Below, piece after piece: positions 8,006 to 17,780 of a stretch of DNA of 64,000 nucleotides. The number at the start of each line of letters is the position of its first letter. Position 1 is the first letter of the stretch. The DNA is from Pseudomonas sp. KNUC1026. GTDB lineage: Bacteria > Pseudomonadota > Gammaproteobacteria > Pseudomonadales > Pseudomonadaceae. The notes beneath the pieces were generated by a model. That model was not told the origin of the DNA. It ran no database searches and was given only the letters and a program-made list of their open reading frames with translations. Made by a program: the position numbers and the translations under genes. The stretch spans positions 1,116,001 through 1,180,000 of the forward strand of contig NZ_CP087138.1 of assembly GCF_021650705.1 (NCBI RefSeq), written 5' to 3'.

Positions 8006-10095
8006 GGGGCTCTCGGGTAGTCGGTCCAGGATTGCCAGTCGATGCCGCCCACGTTGGCCGGGGCCAGCGCAGTGGCCCAGTCGCGGGCCTGGCGTTGCAG
8101 GGTGGCGGCGTCTGCGTCGTGCCAGGAGAGGTCGGCGGGTTGGTCACGCTCCACGCTCTGTGCCAGGCGCAGGTGCAACGAGGGCCACTGGCGGCTGATG
8201 TCGGCCAGGCGCCGGGCGCTGTTGTGCGGGTTGCGGGTGTACATCATCAGGCTGATGTCGGCTACGCCGAGCCTGGGCAGCTCGCAGGGCACGCAGGGTT
8301 GCCGGCGCGCCTGGTCGCTGAACCAGCGCGGGTGGCTGGAGAGCCGCAGCGGCCAGGGGCTGGCCTGCTTGGCCGCCTGAAGGGTCGCCAGCCAGTCGCG
8401 CAGGCGTTGGTCCGGCACCGGCCAGCCCAGTTGTTCCACTTCCAGGTCCAGGTGCAGGGCATCGAAAGGCAGTGCTCTGAAACGGCCGATCAGCGCGATC
8501 AGTTCCGGGCGTTGGCTGGGCTTGATCCAGGCGGGGTCGCCGAGCAGCAGGTTGACCTTCAAACCCTGTGCATGCGCCTCATCCAGCAGCGCCTGCAATT
8601 GCCCGTAGGTGCCGGAAGCGTTGGCAACCTGCAGCGGGCTCAGGCCCAGGTTCAGCTCGCTGATCTGCGCAGCGCGCAGGGCCGCCAGCTCGGCCGGGCG
8701 CGTCGCGGCGTCCAGCAGCGCCTGGCTGTGCCAGATGTAGACGCCCTGGGTCCAGTGCTGCGGGCCATCGGGCGCTGGTTGGCCGCCGACACCAGGCGCC
8801 TGCCAGCGCAGCAGCGCGCTGCCCATCAACTGGGCGAAAGCGGGGCTGTCGTCGCTGAACAGGCGCAGGGCCGAGTCCTGCAACCACACCGCGTGCCAGG
8901 CCGAAATCTGCGCGAAGCCCGCGTTGTAGTGATCTATCTCGGCCTGCAGCAGCTTGAGGCTGGCATCGCCGCCGTCCAGTTCCGTGCGCTGGCGGCGCTC
9001 GCCGATGATGCTGTCCAGCGCCTCGCGCCGCTCGCTGCGCCAGGCGTACTCGTTGTAATTGCGCCGCTGCTGCTCCAGCACCTTGCCCAGTTCGCGCAGC
9101 AACACGCCACGCTCCTGCTCCATGGCCAGTTGCGCCGCCTGGTAGCGTTGCTCGCCTTCGCGGCGGCGCGCGGTGCCGTAGTCCATCACATCCAGCGGCG
9201 CCGAGAGGGTGATGCCGGCGCTCACGCCGTCGCCGACCTTGCTGGCGTCGCTGCGGTTCTCGGCGGTGCCGGCGAGGGTGAAGTAGGCATCGATGGCCGA
9301 GAACCAAGGGCGGCGGCGGTCCTGTTCGGCGGCGGCCAAGGTCGCCTGGCGCTGCTCCATGCGTGGGTTGCTCTCGAGCAGGCTCTGCCAGTCACGCAGG
9401 GGCCTGGGGTGCTCGGCGAGCGGCTCTGCTGCCGGCTGGTCGCCGGGGGCGATGTCGACGCCAAGGCTGGCCAGGCTGTCGCGGGTGTCGCTGAGCAGGT
9501 CGGCCTGCATCTGGCAGCGGCGCGCGACGGCGGTCCATTCGCTGCGCATCAGTTGCGCATCGGCCGGCAGGATCCAGCGGTTGCGCAGGCGCTCGTCGAC
9601 GGTGGCCAGCGCCTTGTGCTGCGCGGCGGCGCTGTCCTGGCACAGCTGCTGTTCCTGGGTGGCGCGCCACCAGTCGGCGTAGGCGCTGCGCAGTGCCAGG
9701 CGTTGCTGGGCGCGTTGCAGGTCACGTTCGATTTCACCGATGCGTGCGTCACGGTTGGCCTGATGCAAAGCCTCGACCTTGCGCCGCATGGCGCCGAACA
9801 GCGGGTAGCGCACCCCGATCGAATAGCTGCGGCCAAAGTAACTGTCGCGCTCGTTCTGGGTGACCAGCTCGTTGTAGCGGCCGGCGTTGGCGCCGGCGAA
9901 ACCTTCCCAGCCGGCTTCGGCATCGCGCTGCTGCGCGGCGGCCTGGCGGGCGCGAAATTCCGCCTCGGCCGAGGCCACGCCACGGCCGTCACCGGCCTGT
10001 TGCAGTACGTTGTCCAGCGTCAGTGGCGCGGCGGTAGCGCCCATGGGGGCAGTGCACATCAGTGCCAATAGCAAGCGTTTGGGCATTGAGCTCAT
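8002..10095 (-). CDS. TolC-like outer-membrane channel protein with extra C-terminal enzyme-like domain
   Basis: 697 residues from the ATG at 10095 (MSSMPKRLLLALMC, signal peptide to about residue 20, PMGATAA). The first 430 residues are alpha-helical with the outer-membrane efflux pattern (RNDARIGEIERDLQRAQQ, SAPLDVMDYGTARRREGEQ, NYNEYAWRSERREAL). The remaining 260 residues are unlike TolC: alternating strand/helix segments such as GVYIWHSQALL, LNLGLSPLQVA, GLKVNLLLGDPAW, ALHLDLEVEQLGW, LRLSSHPRWF and ISLMMYTRNP look like a TIM-barrel hydrolase with an acidic D-L-E motif. That assignment is inference. The gene lies 23 bases after the glycosyltransferase and overlaps the HlyD gene, so channel and possible glycan-processing domain are encoded in one polypeptide. 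Confidence 0.75.
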   Translation of the reverse strand: MSSMPKRLLLALMCTAPMGATAAPLTLDNVLQQAGDGRGVASAEAEFRARQAAAQQRDAEAGWEGFAGANAGRYNELVTQNERDSYFGRSYSIGVRYPLFGAMRRKVEALHQANRDARIGEIERDLQRAQQRLALRSAYADWWRATQEQQLCQDSAAAQHKALATVDERLRNRWILPADAQLMRSEWTAVARRCQMQADLLSDTRDSLASLGVDIAPGDQPAAEPLAEHPRPLRDWQSLLESNPRMEQRQATLAAAEQDRRRPWFSAIDAYFTLAGTAENRSDASKVGDGVSAGITLSAPLDVMDYGTARRREGEQRYQAAQLAMEQERGVLLRELGKVLEQQRRNYNEYAWRSERREALDSIIGERRQRTELDGGDASLKLLQAEIDHYNAGFAQISAWHAVWLQDSALRLFSDDSPAFAQLMGSALLRWQAPGVGGQPAPDGPQHWTQGVYIWHSQALLDAATRPAELAALRAAQISELNLGLSPLQVANASGTYGQLQALLDEAHAQGLKVNLLLGDPAWIKPSQRPELIALIGRFRALPFDALHLDLEVEQLGWPVPDQRLRDWLATLQAAKQASPWPLRLSSHPRWFSDQARRQPCVPCELPRLGVADISLMMYTRNPHNSARRLADISRQWPSLHLRLAQSVERDQPADLSWHDADAATLQRQARDWATALAPANVGGIDWQSWTDYPRAP

Positions 10096-10118
10096 TCTTC
10101 TGATTCGATAGGCGGGGG

Positions 10119-11447
10119 TCAGAACCGGTTGGCGCGCTTGAGCACCCACCAAGGGGCCATGCTCGACTCTTCATGGCCGCGGCGCAGGGTTTCGTTGAGG
10201 ATCGCCACCACGCTCCACAACCGCAGGCCGTACATCGCCAGCGGGTAGATCGGCAGGATCCAGGCCAGGCGCAGGTCCTGGCGTTGCCGCTCGCTGACCA
10301 TCACGATCAGGCCCAGGTACAGCAGCGTGGCGAGCAGCGCGTAGATCCCATAGATCAGCAGGCTGTAGAAGGCGAAGGCCGCAAACGGCAGCATCAGCAG
10401 CGCCACCAGGCTGTAGCCCAGGATGATGAACGGCAGCACCAGCTGGAAGAACAGCCCGCTCACCAGCAGCATGCCGAAGTTTCGCCAGCCCACCAGGCGC
10501 GGGTTGAACGCATGGGGATGCTTGCGCATGTAGACGAAATAGAGGTCGCCGTCCCAGCGCAGGCGCTGCTGCAAAAAGCCTTTGAGCGTATGCGGTGCAT
10601 CGGTGTGGCCGATGGCCTGTGGCTCGAACGGCACGCGCAGCCCGTATTTGCGAAAGTAGCTCTTGATGCGCAGGGTCAGGTCCAGGTCTTCAGCGGTGTG
10701 GGTGTCCCAGCCGCCGATGTGCTCCAGGAAACTGCGGCGGAAAGCCCCGAACGCGCCGGACACGTTGTTCACCAGGTTGAATTCGGACAGGCCGATCTTC
10801 GACATGTGGATCGACAGCAGATATTCCAGCGCCTGGATGCGCGCTACCAGCGACTGGCTGGCATTGCGCACGCGCAGGCTGCCGGCAACGGCCGGCACCT
10901 TGGGGTCCTGGAAGTGGCGCACCATGCGCACCACCATGTCGTTGTCGAACGAGGTGTCGCCATCGACGTTGATGATCACCTCGCCACGGCTGTAGGCAAG
11001 GCCTGCGTTGAGCGTGGACACCCGCCCGCCGCGTTGCCACTTGGCGATCGGCCGCACCTGGCGGTTGGCCGGCAGGCGCGCGTCGCGCTTGAAACGCCGC
11101 ACTGCAGCGGTGGTCGCGCCGTTGGCAGCTGCGCCGTCGATCACCGGGATGATTTCGATGACGCCGGGGTAGGTCTGTTCGGCCAGCGAACGCAGCGTCA
11201 GCGCCACTGCATCCCCCTCGCCATAGCAGGTAATGACGCACGACACCCTTGGCAGGTACGGGCTGTGCTGCGGCGTGGCGCTGCGCACCCGGGTGAACCA
11301 GCGCAGGATGCCCACCAGCACCAGCAGGTTCATCGGTACTTCCAGCAGCAAAAAGTACGGGAACACCATCAGAAACAACCGCCAGTCGCCGTTCGGCCCG
11401 CGGATCTCGTTCAGCCAGGCATGGCCGTGCTCGATCAGCGCCTGCAT
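10119..11447 (-). CDS. Processive family 2 glycosyltransferase (membrane polysaccharide synthase-like)
   Basis: 442 residues. Two N-terminal hydrophobic stretches (about 24-50), a GT-A catalytic domain, and four or more C-terminal membrane helices (about 310-410). Catalytic motifs are complete: VDGD at about 161-164, TAED at 251-254 and QQRLRW at 293-298, the D, DxD, TED, QxxRW signature of cellulose, hyaluronan and PgaC-type synthases. The donor sugar cannot be read from sequence. The ATG at 11447 overlaps the stop codon of the TackOD1 gene by one base, and the TolC-like gene follows after 23 bases. The context predicts an exported polymer. Confidence 0.9.
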   Translation of the reverse strand: MQALIEHGHAWLNEIRGPNGDWRLFLMVFPYFLLLEVPMNLLVLVGILRWFTRVRSATPQHSPYLPRVSCVITCYGEGDAVALTLRSLAEQTYPGVIEIIPVIDGAAANGATTAAVRRFKRDARLPANRQVRPIAKWQRGGRVSTLNAGLAYSRGEVIINVDGDTSFDNDMVVRMVRHFQDPKVPAVAGSLRVRNASQSLVARIQALEYLLSIHMSKIGLSEFNLVNNVSGAFGAFRRSFLEHIGGWDTHTAEDLDLTLRIKSYFRKYGLRVPFEPQAIGHTDAPHTLKGFLQQRLRWDGDLYFVYMRKHPHAFNPRLVGWRNFGMLLVSGLFFQLVLPFIILGYSLVALLMLPFAAFAFYSLLIYGIYALLATLLYLGLIVMVSERQRQDLRLAWILPIYPLAMYGLRLWSVVAILNETLRRGHEESSMAPWWVLKRANRF

Positions 11448-12861
11448 CAGAGCTCGCCTCCCAGGCGGGCCAGCAACAGGTCAGCGTCCTCCTTTTCCAC
11501 CAGGTCACGGGGCGCGATGCAGCCGGTGGTGCGCAGCTGGATGTCTTGCAGGTCTTTGCCCACGGAACAGCTCGCTGATGCGGTTCAGGCGCTCGGTCAC
11601 CAGGCGCAAGCCCACCTGGTCGGTGTGCATCAGCAGCAGCCACAGGTGCTCTTCACTGGTGCGAGTGCAGCGGTCGGTGTCGCGGATCACTTCCTGGATG
11701 CGCTCGATCAGGCTGTCGAGCAGGGCGTGGCCACGCTGCGGGCCGAGCCGTTCCAGAGTGCTGCCCAGGTTGCGAAAGCGCATGCCCAGCAATACGAACG
11801 AGGGCGCCTTGTGCCGCTGGATCAGTTCGATCTGCCAGTTCAACAGGGTTTTGAAGGTGTTCATGCCGACCATCGCCAGGCGGCTGAAGTATTCATGGCG
11901 GGCCTCTTCGAGCCCCTGGCGTGCTACCAGCAGTGCGTTTTCCGAAAGCTGGTAATGATGGATCTCGCGCATCAGCAGTTCGTCGGGCTGATGGTGGGTG
12001 CCGCAATCCAGGCAGCGAGCCTCCACGTCTGCATCGACGAAGAAGGCTTTGCAGCCATTGCAGTGGTAGTTCTCCAGCGGCCGGTCGTAGTCGGTGCCGA
12101 TGTGCCGCAGGCGCGTCAGGCAGTTGGGGCACAGCAAGGCGCCGTCCTTGAGAAATTCGCCCTGCGGGCCGATGTGGCCGCAGGTGAAGCAGTGCATCGA
12201 GGGCTGGCGCTGGATGTCCAGGCAATTGCATTCCACGCACACATCGATGTAGTTCAGGTGGCCCGAGCCGCATTGCTTGCACAGGCGGATACGGTCGATC
12301 AGCTCGGTGCTCTGGATCAGGTTGCGCTGGGTGAGGTTGGCGATCCAGACCTGCCCGTTGACCGGGCCGTCGGCCATGGCGTCGAGTAGCGGGTACACAT
12401 GATGTTGCGGCGAGCGCGCGTCGCGCACGGCCAACAATTTGCCGGGCGCGCGCAGCCACAGGTAGGCCAGCAACTGCGCGTCGATGCCCTCCGGCGCGCG
12501 GCCGCGATTGAACAGCTCATGGCGCTGTTGCCATTGCTGATATTGCTGGTCGATCACCGCGCGTGCAGCCGGTGCCGGGCCATCGGCCAGCGCCTGAGCG
12601 CGCGGGTCGGTGCTGCTGGCGTAGATCAGCTTGAGGCGATAGCTGGCATGCTTGCGCAGGCTGTACAGCAGGGTGGAGGTGTACTCACCGGTGCCATCGA
12701 GAATCACGGCGTCGAACGGGCCGGCGGCCAACAGTTCATCCAGGTGTTCGAAGCGTTGCGAATCGGAGAACAGCGGGGTAGAGCGGCTGCCGATTTCGGC
12801 AAGGCGGGGGGCGGCGGCGGGGGCCATAGGCGTAAACATCCGTTTCCAGGGTCCGGGGCAT
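11447..12861 (-). CDS. TackOD1-type metal-binding protein, six CxxC motifs (frame broken near 11565 and 12822)
   Basis: About 470 residues. The middle carries six CxxC pairs (CKQC, CVEC, CFTC, CPNC, CNGC, CLDC), enough for three zinc ribbons, as in TackOD1 output-domain proteins. The C-terminal part (LLNWQIELIQRHKAPSF, GHALLDSLIERIQEVIRDTD, LWLLLMHTD) resembles a degenerate GGDEF-like domain; that is inference. Near 11565 one extra base makes the frame run out early; in the corrected frame the protein ends VEKEDADLLLARLGGEL with its stop overlapping the glycosyltransferase ATG. At the start, the best initiation site is the ATG at 12861 (AAGGGA six bases upstream, MPRTLETDVYAYG), which joins the main frame only if the C5 run near 12822 is one base too long. 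Downstream ATG at 12839 avoids this. Confidence 0.75.
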
Positions 12862-12949
12862 TGACGTCCCTTGGAACGGAAAGTTCGGATTTGCACATGA
12901 AGATGTAGAAGATTTGTACAAGAAACCTGTGGTGCTATGGCGCTTGTCA

Positions 12950-12988
12950 GCCGTGAAACAGCCGCCCGCGCGAAGGCGCGGTAGCGGC
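12950..12988 (-). terminator. Stem-loop after the AHL synthase gene
   Basis: An 11-bp stem with a two-base bulge (12961-12971 with 12976-12988, GAAG loop on the plus strand), followed on the minus strand by TGTTTCA. Probable terminator between ppuI and the TackOD1 operon; the weak T tail suggests partial read-through. Confidence 0.45.
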
Positions 12989-13011
12989 GTGTACGGCAGG
13001 CGAACAGCGGC

Positions 13012-13620
13012 TCAGTGCACCGAGTTCGCTGCCGGCTGCACCAGGTGCACCAGATGGTCCAGGCCCAGCGAAGTGAGGGTTTTCGGGCTCACCCAGACTT
13101 CCAGCGCCACGGCGTGTTCCACACCCACGGTGCGCGCTGCGCCCATGCGGCGAAAATCCAGGCCCAGGCGTTTGAGCAGGCGTTCTACGCCCACGGTGGT
13201 CACTGTCACGTAGCGGGCGATGGAATGGTTGACGCCGAACTCCATCAACGAGCGGATGGCCTGGGTTGTGGTTTGCGAGAGTTGCGCCGGCAAGGTGCCG
13301 TCCCCCTGGATGGCGAACCGGCTCAGTTCCCAGGTGTGCGCATCGGCCGGTGCCTGGGTGCCGTCGAGCAGTTCAGGGAAAGTGTCGGCCAGCATGTTCG
13401 GCCCGCTGGTGGGCAACAGGCGCCAGCAACCGATCACGTCGGCCTGGTTCTCCAACATCATGTAGTAAGGGTCAAGTGCATCGTAACCGTCGATTTCCAT
13501 GTCGCCGATCAAGGCGACATCCCACTGTTTGCGTATTTTGAAAACTTGCGCACGCAGGCGGTGCATGGCGAACAGTTGGTCGTGGGAGAACTGGTGGCGG
13601 GCGCGGATAGAGATTTCCAT
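13012..13620 (-). CDS. ppuI: Acyl-homoserine-lactone synthase, LasI/PpuI-like
   Basis: 202 residues from the ATG at 13620 (GGAG seven bases upstream). The LuxI-family core is clear: MHRLRAQVFKIRKQWDV, EIDGYDALDPYYMM, GCWRLLPTSGPNMLADTFPE, WELSRFAI and VTVTTVGVERLLKRLGLD, including the invariant R, F, W, D, D, R, E and R positions. Resemblance to LasI is close along the whole length. The enzyme makes an N-acyl-homoserine lactone from SAM and acyl-ACP. It is divergent from rsaL with a lux-box-like dyad between them, and it is the gene immediately upstream of the TackOD1/glycosyltransferase operon on the same strand. Naming as ppuI rests on the I-rsaL-R order and the putida-like context. Confidence 0.92.
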   Translation of the reverse strand: MEISIRARHQFSHDQLFAMHRLRAQVFKIRKQWDVALIGDMEIDGYDALDPYYMMLENQADVIGCWRLLPTSGPNMLADTFPELLDGTQAPADAHTWELSRFAIQGDGTLPAQLSQTTTQAIRSLMEFGVNHSIARYVTVTTVGVERLLKRLGLDFRRMGAARTVGVEHAVALEVWVSPKTLTSLGLDHLVHLVQPAANSVH

Positions 13621-13678
13621 GACGGACTCCATGTTTTCAGAGAAGTCCCGGATCTTATATTCAGGGTGGATATTGGCT

Positions 13679-13698
13679 ACCCGCCGAAATTGGGAGGT
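13679..13698 (-). promoter_or_regulatory. lux/las-box-like dyad in the ppuI-rsaL intergenic region
   Basis: On the minus strand ACCTCCCAATTTCGGCGGGT matches 15 of 20 positions of the las-box form ACCTGCCAGTTCTGGCAGGT. It ends 59 bases upstream of the ppuI ATG, the right place for a LuxR-type activator site near -40, and is 54 bases from the rsaL ATG. Confidence 0.65.
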
Positions 13699-13751
13699 TG
13701 TATCACCGGGAAAACGTGGCAAAGTCCAGTGTTTTTACAGCGGTGAAGTCC

Positions 13752-13985
13752 ATGAAACCGAACAAATCTCGAAACTCGGCATTGGTCCGCGAACTGGTGC
13801 AGCGGCGGGTCGATCACAATCTGAGCCAAAAGGCATTCTGGGCACGGTTCGGCATCAGCCAGGCAAATGCCAGCCGCATCGAAACTACGGCGATGCTGTC
13901 ACCGTCGTTATCGATCCTGCTGCAGCTCTATGCCCAGGGCGTGATACCGGACGAGCGCCTGGCGATGTCGGAGGCGCGTGAGTGA
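13752..13985 (+). CDS. rsaL: RsaL-type HTH repressor of the AHL synthase
   Basis: 77 residues from the ATG at 13752. A single helix-turn-helix of the XRE/RsaL type: LVQRRVDHNLSQKAFWARFG, then ISQANASRIETTAMLSPSLS and a short leucine-rich tail (ILLQLYAQGVIPDERLAM). FWARFGISQ is close to the FWSRFGISQ segment of Pseudomonas aeruginosa RsaL. Known RsaL proteins bind the shared promoter and repress the I gene, giving signal homeostasis. Its position between divergent ppuI and convergent ppuR is the expected one. An in-frame extension upstream to 13698 would use a non-ATG start and run into the lux box, so it is unlikely. Confidence 0.9.
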   Translation: MKPNKSRNSALVRELVQRRVDHNLSQKAFWARFGISQANASRIETTAMLSPSLSILLQLYAQGVIPDERLAMSEARE

Positions 13986-14001
13986 TGTTGGCGCGGCTTG
14001 A

Positions 14002-14718
14002 TCAGGGATTGATCAGGCCCAGTTCGATAGCGCGAACGACGGCCAGGCGGCGGCTGCTGACGCCGAACTTGCGGCGGATATTCTTGAAGTGGAACTCCAC
14101 CGATGCCGACGCGATGGAAAGAATCACGCCGATCTCCCAGCTGGTTTTGCCCGCAGCGCTCCAGTAGAGCACCTCACGCTCGCGATCGGTGAGTTGCGGC
14201 CGTTCGCTGTTCATGCCCAGCAGGCGTGGCGCATGGCCCAGGGTGAAGTCGCGCAGCAGAATGGCGCGGCCCAGCAGTATTTCCATGTCCTTGGCAAAGG
14301 CCTTGGGCGAATGGTTGCCATAACTCAGGCTGAGCATGCCCACTTCACCCTGAGGCTCATGAATAGGCAACGTGAAACCCTGGCGCAAGCCATGGTGCGC
14401 GGCTTCTTCTGAAAAGTTTTTTTCAGCCAAAGAGCGATAAATAGTGTCGCTCCAGATAATCGGGAACTTGTTTTTCAGGCTGTGCGCAACCACCGGGTCA
14501 ATGTTGGCATACGCATGGGCATCATATTGAGCCCGCCAGGCACGGCCGAAGTTGCTGTGGATCACCGCGGCGCTGTTATCGGCTGCTTTATTGGGCTTGA
14601 GCGCGATAAGAAACTCCGAGGCGCCCATGTTCTTCGCGGCGTGCTGCAACAATCTCAGCCATTCATCCTGCTGCGTTGCGCGAGCGAGCTCATGTAGCTC
14701 TTGGGCAAATCCGATCAT
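14002..14718 (-). CDS. ppuR: LuxR-family AHL-responsive regulator
   Basis: 238 residues. An autoinducer-binding domain (about 10-160) with the conserved W, Y and D positions (WRAQYDAHAYANIDPVV, FPIIWSD, LPIHEPQGEVGMLSLS) is followed by a LuxR-type helix-turn-helix (LTDREREVLYWSAAGKTSWE, SASVEFHFKNIRRKFGVSSR). Such proteins fold around the AHL and activate promoters with lux boxes. It is convergent with rsaL, 16 bases apart, so the order is ppuR-rsaL-ppuI, as in P. putida strains with the ppu system. The start at 14718 is preceded by TTGAGAGAAC. Confidence 0.92.
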   Translation of the reverse strand: MIGFAQELHELARATQQDEWLRLLQHAAKNMGASEFLIALKPNKAADNSAAVIHSNFGRAWRAQYDAHAYANIDPVVAHSLKNKFPIIWSDTIYRSLAEKNFSEEAAHHGLRQGFTLPIHEPQGEVGMLSLSYGNHSPKAFAKDMEILLGRAILLRDFTLGHAPRLLGMNSERPQLTDREREVLYWSAAGKTSWEIGVILSIASASVEFHFKNIRRKFGVSSRRLAVVRAIELGLINP

Positions 14719-15025
14719 GTTCTCTCAATGCACGGCCTTGGCCGCCGTAGGCGCAATACAACTCGGGACCTTACTCTTTTGGTTCGGCGGCTTCAAGCGG
14801 GTAGGGAAAGCTTCCCGAACACTGCGCAGGCGACCCGGGTCGTGGTAGATCGGCCATGTCGAGCGATGCGCCGATCTTCATCCGAAGCAGTGCCTTATAC
14901 CCGTGGAGATTTGCTCAGCCGCTCTCCCGCAGGCTGAAGCACCGGTGGGAGGACGGCTTGCCGCGCGACGCGATAATGAATGGCCAAGGGAATCGGTTGC
15001 AAAAACCACAGAATCCCCCACGGCC
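14719..15025. other. 307-bp intergenic region with one REP
   Basis: Upstream region of ppuR. It holds a REP at 14944-14972 (GGTGGGAGGACGGCTTGCC...) and no open frame that looks coding. Confidence 0.5.
14944..14972 (+). repeat. REP element
   Basis: GGTGGGAGGACGGCTTGCCG followed by CGCGACGCG; single copy of the window's REP family, between ppuR and the glycosylase gene. Confidence 0.7.
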
Positions 15026-16648
<1,623 letters not shown>

Positions 16649-16716
16649 GGGGCTCGCCGCTTCGAATGAGGGGCGCGTATTCACCCGGCATTGTCGAGAG
16701 TAGGAGGCCCGGTGCC

Positions 16717-17169
16717 ATGATGCGACGTTGGTTGATGCCCTGGCTGCTCGGGGCATGCTTGCTGGCAGGCGGCTGCGACAGCGACTGGGGCCCCGATGCC
16801 CAGGGCCAGGTAGTCAAGGCCGATCAGTTGAAGGGGCAGTGGTGGGTGCTCAACTACTGGGCCGACTGGTGCGGCCCGTGCCGCAGCGAAGTGCCCCAGC
16901 TCAATGCGCTGGCCGCAGAGGGCGTCACGGTGCTGGGGGTGAACTTCGATAACCTGCAGGGCGACGAACTGCGTCAGGCTGCCAGCACCTTGGGCATCGG
17001 CTTTCGCGTACTCGCCCAGGACCCCGCTCAACGCCTCGATCTGCCCCCCAGCGAAGGCCTGCCGGTGACCTACCTGATCGGCCCCGACGGCAAGGTGCGC
17101 GAGCGCCTGGTAGGCGAGCAGACCGCTGTCGGCCTCAAGGCGCGCTTGGCGGCGCTGAAGGGCGCGTAG
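16717..17169 (+). CDS. TlpA/thioredoxin-like lipoprotein
   Basis: 150 residues. MMRRWLMPWLLGACLLAGGC is a lipoprotein signal with the lipobox LAGGC (Cys20). The thioredoxin fold follows with WADWCGPCRSEVPQL; both WCGPC cysteines are present, and LPVTYLIGPDG supplies the cis-proline. It should act as a membrane-tethered periplasmic thiol-disulfide oxidoreductase, for example in cytochrome or envelope thiol reduction. AGGAGG lies 10 bases before the ATG. Its 3' end overlaps the convergent cytochrome b561 gene by 35 bases. Partner unknown. Confidence 0.87.
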   Translation: MMRRWLMPWLLGACLLAGGCDSDWGPDAQGQVVKADQLKGQWWVLNYWADWCGPCRSEVPQLNALAAEGVTVLGVNFDNLQGDELRQAASTLGIGFRVLAQDPAQRLDLPPSEGLPVTYLIGPDGKVRERLVGEQTAVGLKARLAALKGA

Positions 17170-17722
17170 CCGGCGCGCTGTCGCGAGGCTGCGGCAGCAT
17201 GCCTTTCAGCACGGTGTCGCGGTCGATGAAGTGGTGTTTGAGCGCGATGAGAGTGTGCCCACCCACCAGCGCCCCGCAGAGCCACGCCACCCAGGTGTGG
17301 AACACGCCCACGGCATGCTGCACCGCCTCGTTCGGCGCGATCAGCGCAGGTAATTTGAGCAGCCCGAGCATCCACACCTCATGGCCGCCCGAGGAGCTCC
17401 ACAGCCAGCCCGACAGCGGCAGGGCCATCAGCGCTATCGCGTAGAGAAACAGATGCCCGGCATGCGCCGCCTTGCGCATCGACGGCGCCATGCTCGCCGG
17501 CAAGGGCGGTGCCGGGTGAGTGAGCCGCCAGGCCACGCGCACCACCACCAGCACCAGCACGGTGCTGGCCACCGCCTTGTGCAGGAGGGTGATGCGGTGG
17601 TCGGCATTGATGCTGTGCCAATGCACGGCCGAAAGGCCCAGCAACCAGGCGCCCAGCCAGATCGCGGCCATCAGCCAGTGCAGCCATTTGGCGGTGGAGG
17701 TGTAGTGGGTGACGGTGTCCAT
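17135..17722 (-). CDS. Cytochrome b561 family protein
   Basis: 195 residues from the ATG at 17722. Four membrane helices with haem-ligand histidines at the expected places: TAKWLHWLMAAIWLGAW, HRITLLHKAVASTVLVLVV, AAHAGHLFLYAIALMALPLS and AVGVFHTWVAWLCGALVGGH, followed by ALKHHFIDRDTVLKGML. This is the YodB/CybB-like b561 architecture, a diheme inner-membrane electron carrier, probably ubiquinol-linked. The tail is proline and alanine rich. The upstream start at 17779 lacks conservation. Confidence 0.88.
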   Translation of the reverse strand: MDTVTHYTSTAKWLHWLMAAIWLGAWLLGLSAVHWHSINADHRITLLHKAVASTVLVLVVVRVAWRLTHPAPPLPASMAPSMRKAAHAGHLFLYAIALMALPLSGWLWSSSGGHEVWMLGLLKLPALIAPNEAVQHAVGVFHTWVAWLCGALVGGHTLIALKHHFIDRDTVLKGMLPQPRDSAPATRPSAPPSAP

Positions 17723-17780
17723 GGGCGTTCCTTGTGCCGGGCCTGGTGCGCTATAGCGCGGCCCGCGCCGGCACTGCAAA

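Noticed and set aside
8032..10071. Very long plus-strand frame opposite the TolC-fusion gene
   Set aside because: It is a mirror of high-GC codon bias; the protein has low-complexity composition and no family motif, while the minus strand has clear ones.
10173..12389. 738-codon plus-strand frame over the GT2 and TackOD1 genes
   Set aside because: Same antisense artefact; it crosses two genes and lacks a ribosome-binding site.
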